18,900 nt of DNA from an uncultured Lachnospiraceae bacterium (GCA_910589195.1 CAJUTC010000055.1:1-18900); one strand, 5' to 3'. Shown: positions 1-8,047, counted from the first letter of the stretch. Numbers and translations: made by a program. Notes: generated from the letters alone by a model not told the origin.

Positions 1-1
1 T

Positions 2-397
2 TATGAACATTATCCATTGGATTGGCCTGATAAAAGTAAGAAAGCGATGCTGGGAATTATCCTTAAAAGTAAAAGTGTTGACTACTTTAGAAAGAATCGC
101 AAGGAATGGCTAATATTGGATTCTGATGAATTTGTTGAAGATCTTGAGATAGCGGCCCGGTTCAGTAAGGATATAATGGGACAGATTATTAACGAAGAAA
201 TTCATCAGGATGTGGAAGCGGCATTTGCCCAGTTAAAGGATAACATGAAAATTCCAGCAAAGCTGTTTCTGGTTGAAGGAATTCAGGAAAAACAAATTGC
301 GGAAATGCTTGGAATTACACCTGTAGCTTGTCGTGCAAGAGTTTCCAGAGCAAAAAAATTGCTGAGAAAAATATTAGGCCCTAAATATAAGCTGTAG
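2..397 (+). CDS. ECF-type RNA polymerase sigma factor, 3' part only
   Basis: The frame is open from the first bases of the window, so the gene begins upstream; the TTG at 17 is only an internal codon. What remains is about 131 residues. The first part (around KSVDYFRKNRKE) resembles sigma region 2. The C-terminal third reads as sigma region 4, with the helix-turn-helix EKQIAEMLGITPVACRARVSRAKK, typical of sigma-70 family factors of the ECF class that direct RNA polymerase to alternative promoters. The stop lies at 395-397 and the C-terminus is basic. No anti-sigma gene follows directly. Which genes it controls cannot be told from here. The family call is fairly safe; the subclass is not. Confidence 0.8.
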   Translation, partial: YEHYPLDWPDKSKKAMLGIILKSKSVDYFRKNRKEWLILDSDEFVEDLEIAARFSKDIMGQIINEEIHQDVEAAFAQLKDNMKIPAKLFLVEGIQEKQIAEMLGITPVACRARVSRAKKLLRKILGPKYKL

Positions 398-783
398 GAT
401 TGCTGTAAGATTTCTTAATGTACTGCTGCTTGATGCTCGAACGATTATGCAAAATGAATGTTCAGCCTGCAGAGAAGACTTTTGGCAGCGCTGTGGTGGC
501 CGCAGCCGGGAAATTTAAGGCAGCAGATGGAAATTCAGGCAAATAATTAGACAAGCTTGTTAGGTGCCAGTAGGTTATTGGTTCGAATAAACAGGCTGTT
601 CGTCAGAAAAGAAACAAAAATATCGGATTATATGGTAAGATTAGAATAACAAAAAGGATAAACAGCCGCAGAGCAGAATGAAAATGAAGCTGATATTTTT
701 ATTTATTATATATTTAAACTATGTAAAAAATCTGCGGGAGGTTTTTTGCTTTAAGTTTATATGAATCAGCTAGGGGGCAAGTT
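398..783. other. Intergenic stretch with one doubtful small ORF
   Basis: No convincing gene is present. One open frame at 418-546 (+) would give a 42-residue peptide ending AAGKFKAADGNSGK, but there is no ribosome site before its ATG, so I do not call it a gene. The end of the stretch is AT-rich (around 690-725) and may hold the promoter of the next gene, but no clear -35/-10 pair stands out. A ribosome site AGGGGG sits just before 784. Confidence 0.4.
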
Positions 784-1461
784 ATGGCAGTCAAATATCA
801 ATTAAGCCAGTCAGAACTTGAATACCTGATTGCACTGGGCAATGAAGGAAACGGAGAAGAAAAGCAGCCTGAAGAGCAACAAATGGCTGCATCCCAGGAA
901 TCATTAATAGAAAAGGGTTATATCCAAGAAGGGGAAGACCGAAAAATCCTGGTACAGGCTCCTTTGGTGTCATTGTTGCGTTCCGTTTTTACCTGTGAAG
1001 CGGTATTGTTTGCTGTTGGAACTCAGAAAGATGGGGAGAAACAGATATTTTGTTTTTACTTTAACAGAAGCAGGATTTATTTTGCGGAACAGCGGCAGGA
1101 AGGATTGTATGATTTATTTGAAATCCCATCCTTATCTTTGGCTGCAGGTATGCTGGCGAACCGGATAGAGATAAGGGACGAGGCGTCAAAAAATGTAACC
1201 CAGATCTCGTTGGCTCAGGATATGAAAGAATTTGGTTTGGAAATCGATCCGGATCAGATAGAAAAGCAATGGGTTTTAATGGGGGAAAGCAGAACAGACA
1301 AGAAAAAACGATGTATGTTTCTGATCGTGGAATCAGCGGATATCCAAAATATGATGGAATTGAAAGAGGGAAATATTATCTTCAGTAATCCAGGCAAGGT
1401 TGATTTTATTAATGCCTGCCTGGATTGGATGAGGGAGGGGGATAGGAATGGAAGCGTTTAA
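784..1461 (+). CDS. Hypothetical protein, possibly type VII secretion accessory (EspG/DUF5081-like)
   Basis: The protein has 225 residues with no signal peptide or membrane segment. The start is supported by AGGGGG seven bases upstream. It begins with a helix rich in L/E (YQLSQSELEYLIALG), has a low-complexity E/Q patch near residues 23-37, then alternating strands (FCFYFNRSRIYFAEQ) and a region rich in charged residues. The overall pattern of a leading helical segment, a 'VQAPLVSLLRSVF' stretch and beta strands resembles cytosolic EspG/DUF5081-like proteins that accompany WXG100 substrates in Firmicutes, but I cannot confirm homology. Its last 14 bases overlap the next gene, whose N-terminus looks like a WXG100-type helical hairpin, so the two are probably translationally coupled and act together. 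Confidence 0.45.
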   Translation: MAVKYQLSQSELEYLIALGNEGNGEEKQPEEQQMAASQESLIEKGYIQEGEDRKILVQAPLVSLLRSVFTCEAVLFAVGTQKDGEKQIFCFYFNRSRIYFAEQRQEGLYDLFEIPSLSLAAGMLANRIEIRDEASKNVTQISLAQDMKEFGLEIDPDQIEKQWVLMGESRTDKKKRCMFLIVESADIQNMMELKEGNIIFSNPGKVDFINACLDWMREGDRNGSV

Positions 1462-2107
1462 AGTTAATCCGGGAAAAATGGATATCTGTTTAGAAGAGAT
1501 AGAGGACTGCGGAAGGATGCTGAGTCAATTACAGGGAGAAGTTTCTGCTGTCCGTGGGGATCTGCGGCATAAATTAAGCTCTATGGAAAGGATTGAAAGT
1601 GCTCTGAAAAACATAGAGGAGAAGCTTGGAACGGAAACGGCTATGATGCGGTGGCTTGGCAGTGCATTGGGAACGATTGCGGATAATTACCGGTATACAG
1701 AACGGGAGCTTACAGATTTCGGCAGTATTACAGCAAATCAATTGATGGATATGCAAAATAAGGCATTGATGTTTGAGGATGTGCTGGGAGATGGGAGTGG
1801 AGAGAGATTTGTAAGAGAAGTTCCTAATTATTACGGCTACAAAGGTCCTACCGGAGATGCAAAAACAATGGCTAAATGGTTCCAACAATCTGACGAATTA
1901 CAAATAGCAGAAGAAGGTATGGAAGCCATGGAGAATGGAGTAAGTCCTGGCCAGATGTGGGAGTTCGGACTTGTAAAGGCAGGTGAGGTGCTCCTATCAG
2001 GGTGTTTGAAGTGGTGGGAGGATTGTATATTGAGTGAGGGGATAGAGTTTCTGAAGAATCTAGTTCGCAAGAAGCCGGAACCCCCGGGCTTTGATTTGAA
2101 GAAATAA
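1448..2107 (+). CDS. WXG100/LXG-like helical protein, probable type VII secretion substrate or partner
   Basis: The protein has 219 residues and lacks a signal peptide. The ATG lies in the end of the previous gene and is preceded by a GGGAGGGGGAT ribosome site. Residues 1-95 are predicted almost wholly helical with coiled-coil character (LEEIEDCGRMLSQLQGEV, then IESALKNIEEKLG). They contain a W-x-G triplet (RWLGSALG) and, about a dozen residues later, YRYTE, which fits the Y-x-x-x-D/E motif of ESX/T7SS substrates. The WxG lies closer to YxxxE than in classical WXG100 proteins, so the match is partial. The C-terminal half (GPTGDAKTMAKWFQQ onward) is unlike known toxin domains and contains W-rich segments; it could be a chaperone-binding or effector part. 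No ESX ATPase or toxin gene is within the window. Confidence 0.45.
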   Translation: MEAFKVNPGKMDICLEEIEDCGRMLSQLQGEVSAVRGDLRHKLSSMERIESALKNIEEKLGTETAMMRWLGSALGTIADNYRYTERELTDFGSITANQLMDMQNKALMFEDVLGDGSGERFVREVPNYYGYKGPTGDAKTMAKWFQQSDELQIAEEGMEAMENGVSPGQMWEFGLVKAGEVLLSGCLKWWEDCILSEGIEFLKNLVRKKPEPPGFDLKK

Positions 2108-2227
2108 TTATAAATTAAACCGGTGATACGCACCAAAATATGGGAGGTGGCGGAACATTGCCGAAATGGCATTCCCTGTGAAGACAGGCAGCGTTCAGCT
2201 AAGGACAAAGGGATAGATGCTCTTGTG

Positions 2228-2302
2228 CTCTGACGGTTCCGTTTCTGTAAGGAAGTGTCTATAGAATGTGAGGACAGAAAGGGGAACCATCAGAGCCTTT
2301 TT
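2228..2302 (+). terminator. Long stem-loop with trailing U-run, probable terminator
   Basis: The arms 2228-2240 (CTCTGACGGTTCC) and 2283-2295 (GGAACCATCAGAG) pair with one wobble. The stem continues inward with TTTCTGT (2242-2248) and ACAGAAA (2274-2280). CCTTTTTCT follows on the plus strand, so the transcript of the upstream gene pair would end here. The stem is longer than a typical intrinsic terminator. Confidence 0.55.
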
Positions 2303-2336
2303 CTGACTGCGTATATAGGCAAATATAGCAGCAGGA

Positions 2337-3407
2337 TTAACTTTGGATGGAGCAGGTGTTAATAAGAGAAAGAATTGTTTCAACCGCATTATTTAATTTT
2401 GTTTGTCCCATAGCATGAATGTAAGTTTGGCGGCTGTCATATAAATCTGAAATTGCCTGATACAGGGCATCATCGGTTAAGGATTCTTCTTCTAAAACAG
2501 CACCAAATCCTTGTTTTTGAAAGGATTTTGCATTTAAAATCTGATCTCCGCGGCTGGCTGCGGCAGAAAGGGGAATCAAAAGATTCGGTTTGCGGAGAGC
2601 CAGCAGTTCGCAGATGGAATTTGCCCCGGCACGGGAAATCACAATATCGGCTGCTGCAAACAAGTGTTTTAAAGGCTTATCCACATATTCATATTGTACA
2701 TATCCTGGAGTGCCAATTAAGGAATCGTCTAAATGTTCCTTCCCGCAGATATGTATTATCTGGAAGGTTTTTAAAAGGCGAGGAAGAATATTCCTAACCG
2801 CAGTGTTGATTTTGACAGATCCTAAACTGCCTCCGATTATCAGAATAACCGGGCGCTCAGGGCTTAAATGGGTAAACTGTAAGCCGGACAGGCGATTGCC
2901 CTTCAGCAGTTCTTCTCGGATGGGTGATCCAGTTAAAATGGCTTTGTCCTGAGGAAGGTAGGAAAGGGTTTCAGGAAAATTACAGCAAATCTTTTTTGCG
3001 GAAGGAATACACAGCTTATTGGCAAGACCTGGCGTGATATCGGATTCGTGAATAATGGTTGGGATTCTGTAATGTTTTGCAGCCAGAACCACAGGGACAG
3101 CAACAAAGCCGCCTTTGGAAAAGACTATGTCAGGACGGTATGTTTTCATGATTTTCAGAGCCTCCGTGTAGCCTTTCAATACACGGAACGGGTCTGAGAA
3201 ATTTTTAAAATCGAAGTAGCGGCGCAGTTTTCCAGAGGAAATTCCATCATAAGGGATTCCGGTGCTTTCGATTAACCGTTTTTCTATGCCCTGGTAAGAG
3301 CCAATATAACGGATTTCGTAACCCTGTTCCTTTAAAGAAGGGATCAGAGCAAGGTTCGGGGTGACATGGCCGGCAGTGCCTCCGCCGGTTAAGATAATTT
3401 TTTTCAT
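2337..3407 (-). CDS. murG: MurG, UDP-GlcNAc:undecaprenyl-PP-MurNAc-pentapeptide GlcNAc transferase
   Basis: MurG adds GlcNAc to lipid I to make lipid II on the inner face of the membrane, the last cytosolic step of peptidoglycan synthesis. The 356-residue protein has the family hallmarks: the N-terminal glycine loop LTGGGTAGHVTPN (residues 6-18), FSKGGFVAVPVVLAA, IHESDITPGLANK, the central GGSLGS loop, and the C-terminal donor-binding segment SRAGANSICELLALRKPNLLIPL. A longer frame opens at 3428, but GGAGG lies seven bases before the ATG at 3407 and conserved MurG proteins begin MKKIILTGGGTAGH, so the shorter start is preferred. The gene stands alone, outside the usual mra/mur cluster, with its own promoter, and is divergent from the DUF4367-like operon. 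Confidence 0.95.
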   Translation of the reverse strand: MKKIILTGGGTAGHVTPNLALIPSLKEQGYEIRYIGSYQGIEKRLIESTGIPYDGISSGKLRRYFDFKNFSDPFRVLKGYTEALKIMKTYRPDIVFSKGGFVAVPVVLAAKHYRIPTIIHESDITPGLANKLCIPSAKKICCNFPETLSYLPQDKAILTGSPIREELLKGNRLSGLQFTHLSPERPVILIIGGSLGSVKINTAVRNILPRLLKTFQIIHICGKEHLDDSLIGTPGYVQYEYVDKPLKHLFAAADIVISRAGANSICELLALRKPNLLIPLSAAASRGDQILNAKSFQKQGFGAVLEEESLTDDALYQAISDLYDSRQTYIHAMGQTKLNNAVETILSLINTCSIQS

Positions 3408-3438
3408 AGTTTCCTCCATTCTGTGCACATTTTACAGC

Positions 3439-3467
3439 ATAGTATGCCCCAATTTAACCGGGAACAA
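3439..3467 (-). promoter_or_regulatory. Sigma-A-type promoter of murG
   Basis: On the minus strand TTGTTC (3467-3462) and TACTAT (3444-3439) are separated by 17 bases, about 30 bases before the murG start. Confidence 0.6.
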
Positions 3468-3499
3468 ACAAGGATAGGCGAAGCTTTTTTCAAATATTC

Positions 3500-3530
3500 T
3501 TGACCTCCAAGAGTAACCTTATAATAATAT
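3500..3530 (+). promoter_or_regulatory. Probable promoter of the DUF4367-like operon
   Basis: TTGACC at 3500-3505 is followed by an AT run (TTATAATAATAT, 3519-3530). TAATAA at 3522 gives a 16-bp spacer; the exact -10 hexamer is ambiguous. The 5' leader would be about 60 bases. Confidence 0.55.
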
Positions 3531-3593
3531 AGTAATGCTTCAAATTAAAATGTCAACCCTGAAACGGATAGGAACTTTAGGGGGAATGATCAA

Positions 3594-4571
3594 ATGAAAT
3601 GTAATACGGATAAAAATCGGGCATATGCAGATGGAAAACGTTATAAATCTATAAACCAATTAATAAAAGATGCTTACGGCTTAAGTGGAGAGCAGATACG
3701 AAAACAGATGGAATGGGCGGAGCAGCAAGTCCAGTCAGACCTGTTTTTGGATGAGGTTTCCATATTAAAGCCGCCAGAGCAGGAATTTCCCATGATTCTG
3801 GCAAAAATGAAAGCACGAGGCATTACCCCCAAAATATTGGCAGATTTTGATGAAGAAAGCCGAAAGGCAATGGAACAAGCAGATTACTTGGATCGGGATA
3901 GATTACCCCACCAAGCAACTAAGGAAACAGTATCAATTGACCGATTAAAAGGACTAGGTCTTCGGCAACTGATAGGCTTAAAAGGAACGGTCCTGGAAAA
4001 ATCGTTTCGGATAGCGGGGATTGGGGCAGCTTGTATGCTGGTGGCTGGAGTCATATTTTTAGCCCCTAAAATTGATGCCATAGCAAAGAAGCGTTACCAG
4101 TACCAAGTTAGGGTGGAAAGCGGTGAGAGAGGGAGGATTGTTTGGAATAATCAGGAGAATTATATTACGGAAATTGGTAACCTAGAAAAAGCGTATATTC
4201 AGATTAAAGAGGAACTGGGAATTGCAGTACTAAAGCTGAATTATATTCCAGAAGGCATGTCATTATCTAGATTAGAAATTCAAAAAGGATATGCGAAAAT
4301 GACATTTACTTATGGAGGAAATAACATTAGTATGTTGGAAGTGTTATATCCAATAGGTGATACAGGGGCATATTCCTCCGACCGAGAAGAATATAAGGCT
4401 ATATTGAATGAGTGGATTGGCCAGGAAATTTTAGTTCAGAGAAATAAAAACTCAAAAGGAAATTATGAATATAATGCTTATTTTTCCATAGACAATTTAT
4501 ATTATGTAATTGAAGGTATTATGGAAGAAAAAGAATTTATGAAAACTATTGAAGCACTGATTATAGAATAA
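3594..4571 (+). CDS. Single-pass membrane protein with DUF4367-like extracellular domain
   Basis: The protein has 325 residues; the ATG is preceded by AGGGGGAAT. Residues 1-135 form a charged cytosolic part without cysteine-zinc motifs. A hydrophobic segment (AGIGAACMLVAGVIFLAP, about residues 141-158) is the only membrane helix. The exported C-terminal part has the pattern of DUF4367 domains found in anti-sigma-like and sporulation-like membrane proteins of clostridia: LNYIPEGMSLSRLEIQKGYA, then MTFTYGGNNISMLEVLYP, and the ending YVIEGIMEEKEFMKTIEALI. The function of that family is not established. The gene lies 25 bases upstream of a secreted protein with which it shares a promoter and terminator, suggesting the two act together outside the membrane. 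Confidence 0.6.
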   Translation: MKCNTDKNRAYADGKRYKSINQLIKDAYGLSGEQIRKQMEWAEQQVQSDLFLDEVSILKPPEQEFPMILAKMKARGITPKILADFDEESRKAMEQADYLDRDRLPHQATKETVSIDRLKGLGLRQLIGLKGTVLEKSFRIAGIGAACMLVAGVIFLAPKIDAIAKKRYQYQVRVESGERGRIVWNNQENYITEIGNLEKAYIQIKEELGIAVLKLNYIPEGMSLSRLEIQKGYAKMTFTYGGNNISMLEVLYPIGDTGAYSSDREEYKAILNEWIGQEILVQRNKNSKGNYEYNAYFSIDNLYYVIEGIMEEKEFMKTIEALIIE

Positions 4572-4596
4572 TGATTTTTGATTGTTAGGAGAAGAA

Positions 4597-5139
4597 ATGT
4601 ATAAAAAAGTTAAATTTCTATTTGTAACATTTATTTGCTGCTTTATGTTTTTTATAACGGCATATGCAGGTGGAAATAATAATTCTAAACCTACATTAAC
4701 CGGGGCAAAAAACGAAGAATCCGTCTTATTGCCAGAAACAGTAAGAGAAAGTACTGCTAGAGGCGGAACTGCCAGAGGAAATTATATTTCCAGTTCAATG
4801 TTAAATATTTCGAATGAAGGATATGGAGAAATAGGAATTCTAGCCATGACTTTGTGCCATAAGCCAGTTAAAAAAATCCGCATGAATGTTTATCTGGATC
4901 GCTGGGACGAAAATACAGAAAGTTGGGTTCAAGTAGACTACTACTATTTTACATATGAATATAAAGAAGGCGATGATGATTTAATTGATGCTACAGAATC
5001 ATTCTCAGTTCTGGGTCTGCCTACTGGCTGTTACTACCGCTTAAGAAGCTTTAACGCAGTATTCCCATTTGAAGGCGGGGTAGAATCACAAGGCCCTATG
5101 ACAGATGGCATTTTGATTACAGACGGTCCAGCAGTATAA
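4597..5139 (+). CDS. Secreted DUF6147-like protein
   Basis: A TTG-started frame opens at 4582, but TAGGAGAAGA lies directly before the ATG at 4597, and the resulting protein begins with a clean signal peptide: a KK-containing start, a hydrophobic core (FLFVTFICCFMFFITA) and a likely cut after AYA. The mature part of about 155 residues has an R/G/T-rich spacer (TARGGTARGNYISSS), then a beta-rich domain (NISNEGYGEIGILAMTLCHKPVKKI, YLDRWDENTESWVQV, GCYYRLRSF). This arrangement matches what I recall of DUF6147 proteins of Lachnospiraceae, whose role is unknown. There are no catalytic signatures, sortase motif or wall-binding repeats, so it is probably released or attached through a partner such as the membrane protein encoded upstream. 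Confidence 0.55.
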   Translation: MYKKVKFLFVTFICCFMFFITAYAGGNNNSKPTLTGAKNEESVLLPETVRESTARGGTARGNYISSSMLNISNEGYGEIGILAMTLCHKPVKKIRMNVYLDRWDENTESWVQVDYYYFTYEYKEGDDDLIDATESFSVLGLPTGCYYRLRSFNAVFPFEGGVESQGPMTDGILITDGPAV

Positions 5140-5195
5140 ACGGTTATCCCTTAATCCTGCCAAAATGAAATAATTTACCATTTTCACCCTAAAAG

Positions 5196-5247
5196 AAAAG
5201 CCATAAAGGTCGGAAACTTAAAAATTTCCGCTTTTATGGCTTTTTTA
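5196..5247 (+). terminator. Strong intrinsic terminator
   Basis: AAAAGCCATAAAG pairs with CTTTTATGGCTTTT, with an inner CGGAAA/TTTCCG stem, followed by TTTTTT. It ends the two-gene operon. The opposite side is also T-rich when read on the minus strand. Confidence 0.85.
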
Positions 5248-5293
5248 TATTGATTTTCATACATATTCTTTTTTTCGATCACATATACATATT

Positions 5294-5322
5294 ACAGGAA
5301 GCAAAAAACAGGTAGTTCCTGT
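5294..5322. promoter_or_regulatory. Inverted and direct repeats upstream of the MerR-like gene
   Basis: ACAGGAA (5294-5300) and TTCCTGT (5316-5322) form a 7-bp inverted repeat, and CAGGTAGT occurs twice just around and after it (from 5309 and from 5330). MerR proteins bind inverted repeats in their target promoters, so this could be an autoregulatory operator; that is inference only. Confidence 0.3.
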
Positions 5323-5398
5323 GCTTTAGCAGGTAGTGTAACAAACAACGCTGCTTGTGATTCAAATTATGAAATACAAGGACAAGGAGTGAGAAGCG

Positions 5399-6769
5399 AT
5401 GGACGAGATACGTTATTTAATATCGGATGCCTCGAAAAAGGTCGATGTTGAAACCCATGTCCTGCGATATTGGGAAGACGAATTGGGACTTTCAATTCCA
5501 AGAAATGAGATGGGACATAGATATTATACGGAATTTCATATCCGTTTATTTTGCCAGGTAAAGAAACTGAAGGACAGGGGTTACCAGCTAAAAGCAATTA
5601 AAGCTGCCTTGCAGCAGATTATGGCCCAGAACCAGGAGATTGTAAATACAGCAGATATTTTGGAACAGGATATCTCAAAAACCTTGCAAGATAATCCACG
5701 GCTTGGATTTGTGTACAGGATATCAGTGGACAAGTCGGAGGCAACCAGGAAGGTAATTCAGCAGGATATTTTACAAAAAGAGCCATCTAATATAGCCAGG
5801 ATGTCTGACTATAGCCGTTTAGAGCCGGAAAATCAAGGAAAAGAAATAAATAAGTGGGAGAGGAAAGAAACGAAAAACAGTTATCTTTCAGAAAATCCAA
5901 CAAACAGTAAAGGAAAGAAACAGACGGATATTGGTACTGGAAATCCGGCATGTGAGAACAAGGATAATCCACAAAAGGAAGAAGTTGAGAATCAAACAGA
6001 ACGCACAGGTACGGCGGGAAAACAACGGGAGTACATTGTAAAAATTAATGAAAAAAGCAAAGAAGAAAAGCAAAAGGAAAGCCAGGAAATAGAGGAAAAG
6101 GATGGGCAAACAGATATGAAAGGGAAAAGAAAAAATCGAAACAAGCCTTCTGCCTGGGAAAGGAGGAATGGGGTGATAGTAAATTCAAAGGAGGATCTGA
6201 AAACAAATCGGAATCTGGAAAGCAAACGAACGGATACGATGAAAGGGCAGAAGGAAATAGACGAAAATAAATCCATTGACGAAGCAATGATAAAGACCGG
6301 TGAGCTAAGACCAGCATTAAACCCTCAAATGTCTGATCCGGATCAAGAGAAGTCAGGTAATAATTTAAATTATGAGGAATCCCCCGCTCAAGAAGAGGCT
6401 GATTTCCAACTTCCAGAGGTTACAGCCCTTTCTCTTCCAGAAGAAAAGGACAAGAGAGAAATTGGGACTTTAACACAGGAAGAAAAAATGGAGCAATTCC
6501 AGGTGATTATGAATCACATTATGGAGCGGGCTTTGGAAGCGAATAATGAAAAGCTGAGCCGTGATATTAGTGTTTTAGTAAAACAGAAGTTAACAGAGGA
6601 TCTGGAAGACTTCATGCGCATTCGGGATGAGAGAGAAGAGGAACGGTTCCGCCATTTAGACGAAATCATTCGCAGCTACCAGCGTGAAAGTCAGAGTAAA
6701 GCAGAAGCAGCAGCTGCGAAAGTTCCGTTTTTCAGAAAAAAACGATTCGGAAATGGGAAGCAGGCATAA
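5399..6769 (+). CDS. MerR-type HTH protein with long disordered linker and coiled-coil, basic tail (RacA-like architecture)
   Basis: The ATG is preceded by AAGGAG. Residues 1-75 are a MerR winged helix-turn-helix: YLISDASKKVDVETHVLRYW, then the wing GHRYYTEFHIRLF and a third helix (LKAIKAALQQI). There is no cysteine or effector-binding domain as in classic metal or drug sensors. Residues about 120-350 are a highly charged K/E/N/Q-rich low-complexity linker with long A-rich codon runs. Residues about 365-430 are a coiled coil (MEQFQVIMNHIMERALEANNEKL to DEREEERFRHLDEIIRSY). The protein ends in a basic, aromatic tail (VPFFRKKRFGNGK). A MerR head, coiled coil and basic end resemble chromosome-anchoring proteins such as Bacillus RacA more than a regulator, but the match is architectural only. 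It is convergent with the amidotransferase gene, 30 bases away. Confidence 0.6.
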   Translation: MDEIRYLISDASKKVDVETHVLRYWEDELGLSIPRNEMGHRYYTEFHIRLFCQVKKLKDRGYQLKAIKAALQQIMAQNQEIVNTADILEQDISKTLQDNPRLGFVYRISVDKSEATRKVIQQDILQKEPSNIARMSDYSRLEPENQGKEINKWERKETKNSYLSENPTNSKGKKQTDIGTGNPACENKDNPQKEEVENQTERTGTAGKQREYIVKINEKSKEEKQKESQEIEEKDGQTDMKGKRKNRNKPSAWERRNGVIVNSKEDLKTNRNLESKRTDTMKGQKEIDENKSIDEAMIKTGELRPALNPQMSDPDQEKSGNNLNYEESPAQEEADFQLPEVTALSLPEEKDKREIGTLTQEEKMEQFQVIMNHIMERALEANNEKLSRDISVLVKQKLTEDLEDFMRIRDEREEERFRHLDEIIRSYQRESQSKAEAAAAKVPFFRKKRFGNGKQA

Positions 6770-6799
6770 TGGTAAGAATGGGAAATGGCTTCCAAAAGT

Positions 6800-7519
6800 C
6801 TACAGGATTACCTTACAAGCATTTACAAAACCCAGAAATAAATTTCTGGCAGCTTGATCCCGTTCCCAAAGGTATTCCGGATGCCATTGAACACCAATTA
6901 GGAACGGGTATCCAGGCAATTCAATTTCCTCAATAATTCCATCCGGAGCTACTCCACCGGCAATCAGTCCGGGAGCAAGTTTTCGTATGGCCTGATGATG
7001 GCAGCTATTTACCTGAATCGTGGTATCATCGCCAAAGGAAGCTAAAAGGGTATCCTTTTTTACATCTACATGATGGGATGGATGGATATGATGCATAGGC
7101 TGGCTGTGGGCAATAGGAAAGGCAGAGCGGTACTGGCTGCTAATATCTTGATAAATATCACCGCCTAAGCCAATGTTCAGGATTTGTGCCCCCCGGCAGA
7201 TTCCCAGTATTGGTTTTTTCTGCTCCATAGCGATAGAAAGCAGAGCCAGTTCCATTTGATCACGTTTGACTGATATGGGGCCGCAGTTTTTATGGGTTTC
7301 TTCTCCCCACAAAAAAGGATGCGGATCCGCACCGCCTGTAAAAAGAAAGCCTTGGCACAGATTGGACAAGGTTTTCAGATCTTCTTGTTCCAATTCCAGT
7401 GGAAGGATGAAAGGGATTGCGCCGGCAGCTTCCAGAGCACGTATGTAGGTAGGGCGCATGGAAATATCATCATTTTCTGTGTTATGGGAAGGAGTAAGGC
7501 CAATAATTGGTTTTTTCAT
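6800..7519 (-). CDS. Class I glutamine amidotransferase, gamma-glutamyl-gamma-aminobutyrate hydrolase-like (peptidase C26)
   Basis: The protein has 239 residues of the PuuD-like group, which hydrolyses gamma-glutamyl amide bonds in polyamine or glutamyl-conjugate breakdown in the cytosol. It begins KPIIGLTPSHNTEND, as the family does, and has FTGGADPHPFLWGEE. The nucleophile motif is GICRGAQILNIGLGGDIYQD, with the cysteine in the elbow; GVQWHPEYLWE supplies the histidine and glutamate of the triad. The length is normal. The reading frame extends two codons further to a TTG, but the ATG with GAGGT about eight bases upstream is the better start. No polyamine genes are nearby, so the true substrate is open. 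Confidence 0.85.
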   Translation of the reverse strand: MKKPIIGLTPSHNTENDDISMRPTYIRALEAAGAIPFILPLELEQEDLKTLSNLCQGFLFTGGADPHPFLWGEETHKNCGPISVKRDQMELALLSIAMEQKKPILGICRGAQILNIGLGGDIYQDISSQYRSAFPIAHSQPMHHIHPSHHVDVKKDTLLASFGDDTTIQVNSCHHQAIRKLAPGLIAGGVAPDGIIEEIELPGYPFLIGVQWHPEYLWERDQAARNLFLGFVNACKVIL

Positions 7520-7525
7520 ATTCAA

Positions 7526-8000
7526 TTACCTCGTTTTACAAATTATTTTACTGTTATAAAAATATTCATATGTGCGGAAATGGAACAATATCATATAAGA
7601 AATATAGGAAGATATCGTGATCAATGTATATGCGGATCATTACGGAATTAAAGTGGAAAATGGTCTTATTTAGTGGCTTTATTTAACAAAATATCAAAAT
7701 CCCAATATGTGCGGATCCGTTCCATTTGAAAAAATAGGTTCATATAGTTTTCGTGATATATGGATGAAAATTGACAGGTATGTGAACGAATTCTGCATGC
7801 GCCGAACGCGGACGTACTGCCACACATAAAGGTCTGGCGGGCGCATTTCACATCCCTGAACTTAGACCTCCTATTCGGTGGCGGTCTTTCAGAGGGCCCC
7901 AATGCCACAGAATGCCTGGTGCCATCATGAATGAAAAGGGGTTTCCTTAAAAATCCAAGAAGAGATGCACTAATATCAATAACCAAATAAATGTATATAA
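7526..8000. other. Intergenic stretch holding an interspersed-repeat copy
   Basis: No supported gene. A minus-strand frame at 7666-8031 is open for 121 codons, but it has no ribosome site and includes the ferredoxin terminator, so I treat it as non-coding. Part of it (7851-7894) is repeated in inverted orientation near 9200. 'ATATGTGCGGA' also recurs at about 7567 and 7703. Confidence 0.5.
7851..7894 (+). repeat. Interspersed repeat, copy A
   Basis: This 44-base segment matches the reverse complement of 9187-9230 at 37 of 44 positions without gaps, including an unbroken 15-base run (CATCCCTGAACTTAG). It is the conserved core of what may be a longer, more divergent element. Confidence 0.75.
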
Positions 8001-8030
8001 CAAAAATGCCCCTTCCATTTGGAAGAGGCA
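8001..8030 (-). terminator. Intrinsic terminator of the ferredoxin gene
   Basis: On the minus strand TGCCTCTTCC, loop AAAT, GGAAGGGGCA (one G-U pair), then TTTTTG. It lies 17 bases after the ferredoxin stop. Confidence 0.85.
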
Positions 8031-8047
8031 CTTATGTACGTCCGAAA

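Noticed and set aside
418..546. Plus-strand 42-codon frame after the sigma factor
   Set aside because: It lacks a ribosome site and any recognisable motif; it may be decayed sequence.
5294..5340. Repeats CAGGTAGT considered as a start of a CRISPR-like or iteron array
   Set aside because: There are only two copies with short spacing and no further units; at most an operator.
5888..6317. Several minus-strand frames rich in F, L and S over the MerR-type gene
   Set aside because: They are shadows caused by the A-rich K/E codons of the disordered linker on the plus strand; they look like membrane proteins only for that reason.
7666..8031. Minus-strand 121-codon open frame left of the ferredoxin gene
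   Set aside because: It has no ribosome site, it begins inside the ferredoxin terminator, and part of it is a repeated non-coding sequence.
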